Assembly (NCBI GenBank): GCA_964459305.1
Contig: CAYWNA010000363.1
Coordinates: 1 to 10,785, forward strand
Direction: 5' to 3'
Source of the DNA: CAYWNA01 sp964459305
Lineage (GTDB): Bacteria > Planctomycetota > Planctomycetia > Pirellulales > Pirellulaceae
Length of the DNA: 10,785 nt
Part shown: piece after piece, positions 1 to 5,328 of the stretch
How the letters are laid out: each line of letters starts with the position of its first letter
Position numbering within the stretch: the first letter of the stretch is position 1
Position numbers and translations under genes: made by a program
Notes under the pieces: model-generated
What the model was told of the DNA's origin: nothing
The model's database searches: none
What the model saw: the letters and a program-made list of their open reading frames with translations, nothing else

Positions 1-184
1 GCATTCCTCCGATGATCGCGGTGAAGATACCAGCAATAGCCGGGTATCCGCACGCCAGGGAGATTCCAAGACAAAGGGGCAGCGCGATCAGAAACACAAG
101 AAAACCCGAAAGGATATCGAACTTCCAATATTTGCGAAGTCCTTCGAGCGTTCCTCTCGGCACCTCGTTTACTTCCTGAGTCAT
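1..184 (-). CDS. SulP family inorganic anion transporter, N-terminal 61 codons (cut by window edge)
   Basis: This is the amino end of a SulP-type membrane transporter, a family that moves sulfate, bicarbonate or related anions, often with sodium or protons. Only 61 codons lie in the window. After a short hydrophilic head (residues 1-20), residues 22-61 carry the family's first membrane segments: a D-I-L-S-G-F start, then a long hydrophobic run with I-A-L-P-L, then G-Y-P-A-I-A-G-I-F-T-A, which matches the usual GxP...AGLYTA signature. The ATG at 184-182 is preceded by GAGGA nine bases upstream, and that site overlaps the stop of the truncated beta-carbonic anhydrase frame, which suggests translational coupling. 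Pairing with carbonic anhydrase genes favours bicarbonate as substrate, but this is inference; the substrate-defining residues and the STAS domain lie outside the window. Confidence 0.8.
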   Translation of the reverse strand, partial: MTQEVNEVPRGTLEGLRKYWKFDILSGFLVFLIALPLCLGISLACGYPAIAGIFTAIIGGM

Positions 185-196
185 TGAACTGGATCC

Positions 197-406
197 TCAT
201 CCAAGAAAGGCGATGACTGTCGTAAGAACGTGAGAAAGGGTAGACGAACGTTGAGTTGGCGACCGCTGTCGTTTGGGGGTTGGCTGAGAACTCGGGCATC
301 TCAACGCCAACGGATGTCGTCCCCCAGCCAGCAAGTCGAACAGTTCTTCCTTGAAACGAAAGATGTTTGATCGAAATTGATGAACACCGTCAACAAGATT
401 TTGCAT
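197..406 (-). pseudogene. Truncated beta-carbonic anhydrase (N-terminal remnant) upstream of SulP
   Basis: The first 35 codons read like the start of a bacterial beta-carbonic anhydrase of the kind often paired with SulP transporters: M-Q-N-L-V-D-G-V-H-Q-F-R-S, then E-E-L-F-D-L-L-A-G-G-R-H-P-L-A-L. In intact relatives this leads directly into the FxxCxDSR zinc-site motif. Here it runs into 34 unrelated Arg/Ser/Thr/Pro-rich residues and stops at 199-197. No zinc motif (CxDxR or HxxC) appears in any minus-strand frame before the SulP start, so about 80% of the enzyme is missing. The ATG at 406-404 is well supported by GGAGG seven bases upstream. An internal deletion of roughly 500 bases would explain it. 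The fragment may still be translated as a leader coupled to SulP. The assignment rests on the N-terminal match alone. Confidence 0.7.
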
Positions 407-596
407 GCGAATGCCCTCCTTCGGAGGCCATCGAAGCGTAACAACAGTCTCGGAGTTGAGTTGATTCAAAGCGTTCCACGGGCAGGCTAAGCAAGCGGAA
501 TCAGACGCAATGGGCAGGAGCGTAGTTCCCAGACACACAGCCGGGATTCGCCGATGGTCAGGAGTGTCAGAACTCAGCAAGGCGGCCATGCAGCGG

Positions 597-950
597 TTAG
601 CACATCAGAGGAGCACTCAGTCCGTTCCGGGAGGAGTGCTCAGCACGCATGCTGTGAAAAAAGGCATGCCGCCTAAGTTCGCCGCGTAATCGATCTGTAG
701 TGCCGGATGAACAAGGCTTTGCGTAAGCTGTGATGCGATTCCGAGAAAGGGACGGGCGACACTCCGTTCTGAGTGCGCTGTGGGACGACGCTTCTTCCTT
801 CGACTCGTTTTTGCAATGCTCCGATTCACTTGAGGTCCGACCGCCGCCATGCAAAGTTTGCGCGCCGACGGTCCCTGGCAGAACGCCGAGAAACGAGGGA
901 GCGCATAACACCACCAGCCACAATTTGAAGCGAAGACCCTGAAATCTCAT
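597..950 (-). CDS. Possible small secreted protein, 117 codons, unrecognised (doubtful or degraded)
   Basis: The frame opens with a convincing Sec signal peptide: a positively charged start (M-R-F-Q-G-L-R-F-K), a hydrophobic core of about 17 residues, and a V-G-A-Q cleavage site near residue 31. The next 86 residues are rich in Ser, Arg, Glu and His, with scattered cysteines, and resemble no family I recognise. They look like a frame that has slipped: the other minus-strand frames over 600-820 also give protein-like runs without a clear winner. The ATG lies inside the reading frame of the damaged gene at 1156-826 and has no good ribosome site. It could be a true small secreted protein, or a secreted-protein gene broken soon after its signal peptide. 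Function unknown. Confidence 0.3.
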   Translation of the reverse strand: MRFQGLRFKLWLVVLCAPSFLGVLPGTVGAQTLHGGGRTSSESEHCKNESKEEASSHSALRTECRPSLSRNRITAYAKPCSSGTTDRLRGELRRHAFFHSMRAEHSSRNGLSAPLMC

Positions 951-1156
951 GTCTCTGTAAGCCGAAATCCGGGAAGGACAAATTGGCAAAGTAATTCTTG
1001 GGAATATAGGCGTTATCGAGAAAGAAGTCAACGGGCTTTTCGACGACGAAAAAAGGCATCGGCAGCCCTCACCTTGGCTGGTTCCTCGGCCCGCGCAGTC
1101 GGTAGGCACGCGCTGACGGTGAAAGCGAGCAATACAGGCAGGCGTTCGATATTCAT
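826..1156 (-). pseudogene. Small secreted protein gene broken by a frameshift, unrecognised
   Basis: An ATG at 1156-1154 follows GGGAGGA about eleven bases upstream. It encodes a clean signal peptide: M-N-I-E-R-L, a hydrophobic core L-P-V-L-L-A-F-T-V-S-A-C, and a T-A-R-A cleavage site near residue 23. Codons then continue through A-A-D-A-F-F into a run of six T (complement of 1049-1054) and reach a TGA at 1030-1028, giving 42 residues. One base fewer in the run would continue into another open frame with a plausible protein stretch, V-V-E-K-P-V-D-F-F-L-D-N-A-Y-I-P and onward, ending at 826. A one-base homopolymer insertion is therefore likely, either real or an assembly error. Its tail overlaps the next candidate gene at 950-597. 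I do not recognise the family. Confidence 0.4.
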
Positions 1157-1282
1157 GGCAAGATGGTCCTCCCGGGCCTGATGGTTCCTTGCTGTTATTG
1201 TTTGGCCAACGACGCCAACTCTTGTCCAAGTCTGGAGCCTCCTCGCCTAGATCACCTGTCGCAGCGTCGTCCAGTCGTCGAT

Positions 1283-1834
1283 TCACATCTTCAAGGCGGC
1301 TTGGGCGAGAGCAATATTCGTCTGAGAGAACTTCGTGGCGAAGGCGATTATGTCCGTGGTTGCAGGCGTCAAGCGTTGGACATCTTCTTCGTTCCGAACA
1401 GTTGTCATGGATGGTACATGAAGCCCCGAAGGGATCGTGACGCCCTCCACTAGCGATTGATGCATCACCATTACATCGTCGCCCAGCGTGGCGTTGAAGA
1501 CGACGGTGTTGAAACCGATAAAGCAGTTCGCCCCAATCTGGCACGACCCCTGGACGACTGCGGCTTGAGCGATCGAAGAGTTGGCCCCGATGTTGACTCC
1601 TGTGCCGCCCAAGCCACCCACGACCGCGCGGTCCTATACGTTGGCACCCTGGCCAACGACGATCGGCTGCACGGTGCCATCGGGACCTAGCTCGTCTGCA
1701 CGCAGCACGGCATGCGGGGCGCCAAAGACGCGATCCTCGACAATCACGTTGCCGATCAGCGTAGCGGTCTTATGTACGTATGCCGTTGCCGCGACCTTTG
1801 GGAAATCACCGGCACTGCTCCATTCTATGCTCAT
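1283..1834 (-). pseudogene. Gamma-class carbonic anhydrase (CamH-like) with in-frame amber codon and no zinc histidines
   Basis: Counting through the stop, the gene is 183 codons, the normal size for bacterial CamH-type gamma carbonic anhydrases, which fold as left-handed beta-helices, trimerise and hydrate CO2 with a metal at the subunit interface. Hexapeptide repeats run throughout, and hallmark segments are intact: V-L-R-A-D-E (44-48), G-P-D-G-T-V-Q-P-I-V, C-F-I-G-F-N, V-F-N-A-T-L-G-D and L-V-E-G-V-T-I-P-S-G. Codon 67 (1636-1634) is TAG where the family has the active-site glutamine of the N-V-Q-D motif (Gln75 in archaeal Cam), one C-to-T change from CAG. The three zinc histidines are replaced too: Gly73, Gln90 and Gln95 for His81, His117 and His122. 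Arg45 and Asp47 (Arg59 and Asp61) remain. The reading frame is unbroken after the stop. The start has GGGGA upstream. As a carbonic anhydrase it should be inactive even if the amber were read through. Confidence 0.88.
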
Positions 1835-1898
1835 TACAAAGTCCCCTGCATTTGACGGGAATCGTCCCGATGGGGTGTCCTTGTGTTGGCCAGACGCT

Positions 1899-2108
1899 TC
1901 ATGACTGCGCGCAACTCATTATCGAACAAGACAGGATCCATTCAGCCGCCTCGCAGACGTCATATGCGATCACTTCGTCTTCTGAGAGTTCGTCCAGGTG
2001 TTTCCTTCCATGTCCGGTGTACACGTATACTACCTCGGCGCCAGCATTCCGCGCCAGCTCGACGTCGTGCGGCCACTTGCGTACCCGACGGGGTTCCGGC
2101 CCTCTCAT
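1899..2108 (-). pseudogene. 3' fragment of a HAD-family phosphatase, overlapping the chorismate synthase homologue
   Basis: This 69-codon frame starts with an ATG that overlaps the TGA of the chorismate synthase homologue (ATGA, 2108-2105), with GGAGG very close upstream. After about ten unconvincing residues it reads K-W-P-H-D-V-E-L-A-R-N-A-G-A-E-V-V-Y-V-Y-T-G-H-G, then A-A-E-W-I-L near the end. That is the final part of HAD-IIIA hydrolases such as GmhB-like phosphatases, where a G-D-x-x-x-D-I/V-x-A-A-x-x-A-G motif and a T-G-x-G turn close the fold. The acidic GD before K-W is not present, and the nucleophile motif DxDGT is absent because the first two thirds of the gene are missing. It is best read as a remnant. 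A short coupled protein of new use is possible. The family call rests on a short match. Confidence 0.5.
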
Positions 2109-3427
2109 TTCCTCCAAAGGCTCTGATACGCCACATGTTGCATGTAGTAATCAAGTAAGATCATGGACATGAAGGCCTCGGCAACCGGCCACACTCTGGG
2201 GACGATCGTCGGGTCCCTGCGTGTCACGGCCGACAGCGCCTTGTTTTCATGGCTCACCTTGTCAATCGTTTTCTGGTCCTTCGCGATGGTCGGAGTCGGT
2301 TTCACGGCAACCCTGGCGACGATCGGCTGTCCGGTCGTCAGTCCGCCAGTAATTCCTCCAGAGTTGTTCGCAGTGAAACAAACTTTGCCATCCTCAGCGA
2401 ACATCTGATCGTTGCACTGAGAACCCGTCATGTCCTTGACAGCGAAGCCGGCCCCAACCTCCACCGCCTTGACGGCGCCGATACTGAGCATCCTTCCAAG
2501 TTCGCCTTCGAGCTTTCGAAACACAGGTTCCCCGACACCCGCCGGGACACCTGTCGCGACGATCTCGACAACTCCACCGCTGGAATCACCGTCGTGCATT
2601 ATCTCGATGATTTTTCGATACATTTCGTCTGCGCCGTCGAGATCCGGGCAGTTCAGCTTCGGATGGATGCCGTATTCCTTACGGATTGCCTCTTCATCCA
2701 TCTTCTTCCCTTGCGCATACAACTCCGGGATGGTGGGCTCGAATTCTGCGAGAACCGCCATTTTTTCGAGAAAGCGCATTTCCGGATTGATGCGGTTCGA
2801 GGCGAAGATGGCTTGGTAAACGGGGTCGTGATTTTTGCGTACTTCCTTAAACGCCGCAACCTTCTTTCTGATCTCTTCGATCGGCATATCGGGCGTTCTC
2901 ACACCGGCAGCCTCTTTGACGTACGCCGTGACTTCGATGCCTTGATCCGCCAGTATCCGCTTTGCCACGACTCCGGCCGCCACGATGGTGGACGTGTACC
3001 TGCCGCTGAATATGCCGGCGCCGATCGCGTCGTCCCACTCGCCGTATTTCTGGTAGGAAGCATAGGAAGCATGGCCCGGACGCGGCGTTCGGTTTGTCAC
3101 TTGGTACTGCTCGATGTGTTCGAAGTGACGGTCCAAGTTCGGTATCAACACAACAAACGGCGTTCCGTTGGTGCAACCTTTGTTGCTGAAACCAGGCATA
3201 GTGTCGGCTGCGTTCACGCCGCTGAAAATCACCGGAATATCCGGTTCCCGCCGAGGCGAGGTCAGTTCATCCTGGCCCGGTTTTCTCAACAGGAGTTCCC
3301 GGTAGATCTGCTCGTCGGTTATCACGATGCCTGGGGGCACGCCCTGTATGTTGACGCTCAATCCTTCCTGGTAGGACCCGCCGGCAACGGTTACCTGAAA
3401 GAGAGTCCCAATGTCACAACCCAGCAT
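2105..3427 (-). CDS. Divergent chorismate synthase homologue with internal insertion (440 aa)
   Basis: Chorismate synthase makes chorismate from EPSP using reduced FMN. Many family motifs are clear: R-K-P-G-Q (48-52), R-P-G-H-A (116-120), G-D-S-S-G-G-V-V-E-I-V-A-T-G (280-293), V-P-A-G-V-G-E-P-V-F, K-A-V-E-V-G-A-G-F, G-G-I-T-G-G-L-T-T-G-Q (357-367) and R-D-P-T-I-V-P-R plus P-V-A-E-A (404-418). Several key positions differ. The G-E-S-H-G motif is G-G-S-Y-Q (His to Tyr19), S-S-A-R-E-T-A is F-S-G-R-Y-T-S, N-H-A-G-G is N-N-S-G-G, and R-H-D-P is R-R-D-P. Between residues about 170 and 258 there is roughly 65 residues more than in ordinary enzymes, charged and probably helical, making the protein longer than the usual 350-400. 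The ATG at 3427-3425 was chosen because homology begins there and GGAG lies eight bases upstream; the frame is open further upstream. It may be a paralogue with altered chemistry; whether it replaces AroC is unknown. Confidence 0.85.
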   Translation of the reverse strand: MLGCDIGTLFQVTVAGGSYQEGLSVNIQGVPPGIVITDEQIYRELLLRKPGQDELTSPRREPDIPVIFSGVNAADTMPGFSNKGCTNGTPFVVLIPNLDRHFEHIEQYQVTNRTPRPGHASYASYQKYGEWDDAIGAGIFSGRYTSTIVAAGVVAKRILADQGIEVTAYVKEAAGVRTPDMPIEEIRKKVAAFKEVRKNHDPVYQAIFASNRINPEMRFLEKMAVLAEFEPTIPELYAQGKKMDEEAIRKEYGIHPKLNCPDLDGADEMYRKIIEIMHDGDSSGGVVEIVATGVPAGVGEPVFRKLEGELGRMLSIGAVKAVEVGAGFAVKDMTGSQCNDQMFAEDGKVCFTANNSGGITGGLTTGQPIVARVAVKPTPTIAKDQKTIDKVSHENKALSAVTRRDPTIVPRVWPVAEAFMSMILLDYYMQHVAYQSLWRK

Positions 3428-3501
3428 CTGTCGTTCTCCAGTTTCACGCTCAAGTTTGCCATCAGTTCGGTCACGTCCAAAGCGCGTCCGCCCCCTGCAA
3501 C

Positions 3502-3519
3502 CGTGGCTCTTGTGCCACG
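3502..3519 (-). promoter_or_regulatory. Hairpin in the presumed leader of the chorismate synthase homologue
   Basis: CGTGGC and GCCACG form a perfect six-base stem around a six-base loop, about 75 bases upstream of the minus-strand ATG at 3427. No T-run follows on either strand, so it does not look like a simple terminator. A role in leader RNA is a guess; a stem of this size can occur by chance in GC-rich DNA. Confidence 0.25.
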
Positions 3520-3958
3520 TGGGGCCGGGCGTCGAGTGCCGCAAAGGCACAAAAAAACCGGATCGCGCCCAAATTGGCGGTACTCCGGCTCTCACTTTCA
3601 AAACGTTCCCCTCAGGAGGGCTCGTTCAAACTTAAAATGCCTTTTGTGCGCCCCACAGAAGCCAACAGGAAAACACCCCTGCGATCTCTTGTGCGACGAC
3701 TTCGATCAACATACCAGACTCTCGCCTCCCGTCAACACCCGATCCGGTTTGCATGGGTACGGGCGTGCAGGAACGGACATCTGGCGTTTTCTTGGAGAGT
3801 GAGCGGTCAGCGCACGGGTGTTGTGGACATGCGTCAAGAACCGCAGGTCCGACGACTTGTCGGTGTTTGTTGGTGATGAGACGGCGATTTTCGACAAACA
3901 AGCGAAACTCGTTGCAGGATCTAGAGACGCGGTGGGTTGCATGCTAGGAAAGGAACCG

Positions 3959-3978
3959 GTGACCACTGATTCGGTCAC
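3959..3978. promoter_or_regulatory. Candidate operator dyad upstream of the beta-carbonic anhydrase promoter
   Basis: GTGACC and GGTCAC are perfect inverted halves separated by eight bases, so their centres are 14 bases apart. The dyad ends 24 bases before the -35 element at 4003, a position that suits an activator or upstream repressor dimer. No regulator gene is visible in the window, and a 6+6 dyad is weak evidence by itself. Confidence 0.3.
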
Positions 3979-4002
3979 TACTGAGAGTCTTGATCGAACG
4001 AC

Positions 4003-4030
4003 TCGACAGTGGTTTTGATATGATTATAAT
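4003..4030 (+). promoter_or_regulatory. Strong sigma70-type promoter for the Tat beta-carbonic anhydrase gene
   Basis: TCGACA (5 of 6 bases of the -35 consensus) at 4003-4008 and a perfect TATAAT at 4025-4030 are 16 bases apart. Transcription would begin near 4037, giving a leader of about 30 bases that ends in AGGAG (4057-4061), six bases before the ATG at 4068. This is the best promoter in the window and suggests that the gene downstream is expressed. Confidence 0.65.
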
Positions 4031-4067
4031 GTGTGACAAACCACTCACCTCGGCAAAGGAGAACGTT

Positions 4068-4829
4068 ATGTCCACCAGCAAACGGACCGGATGCAATTCC
4101 GTTGATTCAAACACTGCGGTCCCTCTGCATCGACGCGCCTTTCTGAAGGGTGTGGGGGCAGCCGGCGCCGTCGTTGGCAGCGGTGGTCTGGAACTGATGG
4201 CTGCTCCAGGGAAAGAGCAGGCCACGCGACCTGTGGACGCCAAGGAAGTGCTGGCACGATTGATCGAGGGCAATGGGCGGTTCGTTAAAGGGAAGACCAG
4301 GTGGGTACCGGCGACACCGGCGCAGCTGAACGAGCTGGATAAAGGGCAGCGTCCATTCGCAACCGTCTTGGGTTGCAGCGATCCCGGAGTCCCTGTCGAA
4401 ATGATCTTTGATCAGGGACCTGGCGATCTGTCTATTATTCGGCTGGCGGGTCATGTTGTTGATCCGCACGATCAGCGCAGCCTCCAATACGCGTTCGTAC
4501 ACTTGGACACGATGCTGATCGTTGTATTGGGTCACGAAGGCTGTCGGGTGGTGACCGCGGCGATGGCGGCGAAGGAAAGACAGGACGAAGAACCCATCGG
4601 TATCCAACACGTGTTGAAGCACATCGAACCGGTTCTTGCAAACATCGACGAAAATCTGCCCCAAGCTCAAAAGGTGCGTTTGGCGGTCGAGGCCAACGTG
4701 CGCTTATCGATGAAGAATATCCTTGCATATCCGGGACGCCTCGAAGCCCACCAACGCGGCGAGTTTGACGTGGTCGGAGCCGTTTACGATTGGCACACAA
4801 GAAAAGTCCGTTTTCTCGACCGGCCCTAG
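4068..4829 (+). CDS. Tat-exported beta-carbonic anhydrase homologue with altered active site (253 aa)
   Basis: The protein starts with a twin-arginine signal: H-R-R-A-F-L-K (21-27) followed by a Gly/Ala-rich hydrophobic stretch to about residue 46, so it should be exported folded, presumably with its metal. The mature part is a beta-class carbonic anhydrase. Zinc ligands Cys103, Asp105, His156 and Cys159 are in place, in C-S-D-P-G-V-P-V-E and V-V-L-G-H-E-G-C. The family's invariant Asp-Arg dyad is broken: the arginine of CxDxR is Gly107 (GGA, one base from CGA). Two more usual residues differ: A-G-N is A-G-H (127-129) and the glycine after the second cysteine is Arg160. Without the arginine the aspartate would be expected to ligate zinc or sit differently, so normal CO2 hydration is doubtful. 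The start is fixed by AGGAG and the promoter; upstream in-frame ATGs lie before the predicted transcript start. It is monocistronic and lies divergent to the chorismate synthase homologue. Confidence 0.88.
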   Translation: MSTSKRTGCNSVDSNTAVPLHRRAFLKGVGAAGAVVGSGGLELMAAPGKEQATRPVDAKEVLARLIEGNGRFVKGKTRWVPATPAQLNELDKGQRPFATVLGCSDPGVPVEMIFDQGPGDLSIIRLAGHVVDPHDQRSLQYAFVHLDTMLIVVLGHEGCRVVTAAMAAKERQDEEPIGIQHVLKHIEPVLANIDENLPQAQKVRLAVEANVRLSMKNILAYPGRLEAHQRGEFDVVGAVYDWHTRKVRFLDRP

Positions 4830-5328
4830 TTTGTGAAATATAGGGGCTGCGGGTAAAGTGGCAGCAGATCCGCGGCCGCGCCCGCCTTGACGATGACGAC
4901 TTGTCGTCGGTTGGGCGCAAGAGCCACGCCGAACAATGCGTCTGCTGGCGGCCTTCTCTCCGATACGCGGTGGAATGGACGGTTTGCGTTCGCTCGGCCG
5001 AGAACCGACCGGTCGGCGTGAAACACGGCACGATTGGCAACGCTTCCCAGCAGAAATCGGCGGCCGGTCGTGGCCGCAAGATGAGAGCGCGCTACAATAA
5101 CGAAGATACTTAATCTCTTCTTCTCGATTCGTCGCGATTTTGTCGGTTCTAACGACAAGACCATGAAACCAGTAATCGGATGCGCGATGAAATCGCGTTA
5201 TTCGCTTCGGCTGTGGGCTTTGCGGTGCAATGTGCGCTGCGATCGTCTGGCCAACGCTCTTTTGGCGACCTATATAAGTCGAGAGGTAAGTCCGTAAATG
5301 GGACATGTTTATTCACCAGGATGAGACT
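4830..5328. other. Intergenic region, 499 bases, no supported gene
   Basis: Nothing here is a convincing gene. A 112-codon minus-strand frame (5164-4826) stays open, and its last third reads fairly naturally (F-G-V-A-L-A-P-N, ending P-L-Y-F-T-N), but it has no signal, motif or ribosome site that I can defend; it might be the tail of a decayed gene. A GACGAC-TT-GTCGTC dyad lies at 4895-4908. I see no terminator with a T-run after the carbonic anhydrase gene. Confidence 0.4.
5248..5276 (+). promoter_or_regulatory. Weak candidate promoter for the DUF1573 gene
   Basis: TGGCCA (4 of 6 to the -35 consensus) at 5248-5253 and TATATA (5 of 6 to the -10) at 5271-5276 are spaced by 17 bases, about 50 bases before the chosen ATG at 5329. 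The -10 is good and the -35 poor. No better pair was seen in the preceding 150 bases. Confidence 0.35.

Larger units (their letters stand above)
3428..4002. other. Divergent intergenic region without a supported gene
   Basis: About 575 bases separate the minus-strand chorismate synthase homologue from the plus-strand promoter. Frames here are short or extensions of neighbouring genes without protein-like content, and I support none of them. The stretch holds a perfect six-base-stem hairpin at 3502-3519, a CCCTC-AG-GAGGG dyad near 3609-3620, a short A-tract near 3550 and a GTGACC/GGTCAC dyad at 3959-3978. Its length suggests regulatory DNA for both directions or a lost gene. I could not place a convincing minus-strand promoter. 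Confidence 0.5.

Noticed and set aside
597..1544. A single 315-codon minus-strand gene
   Set aside because: Its first half is out of frame with the clearly gamma-carbonic-anhydrase coding sequence and is not protein-like; only the part from the signal peptide at 950 is worth noting.
2249..3802. A 517-codon plus-strand open frame opposite the chorismate synthase homologue
   Set aside because: It is antisense to a gene with clear family motifs, and its own product has no recognisable domain or signal.
3851..4908. The 12-mer GACGACTTGTCG on both sides of the Tat beta-carbonic anhydrase (3851 and 4895) as flanking repeats of a mobile cassette
   Set aside because: A few shared 12-mers are expected by chance in a 10-kb GC-rich window, and no longer homology surrounds the two copies.
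4826..5164. A 112-codon minus-strand frame as a gene
   Set aside because: It has no ribosome site, motif or family resemblance I can defend; it is kept only as a note on the intergenic region.
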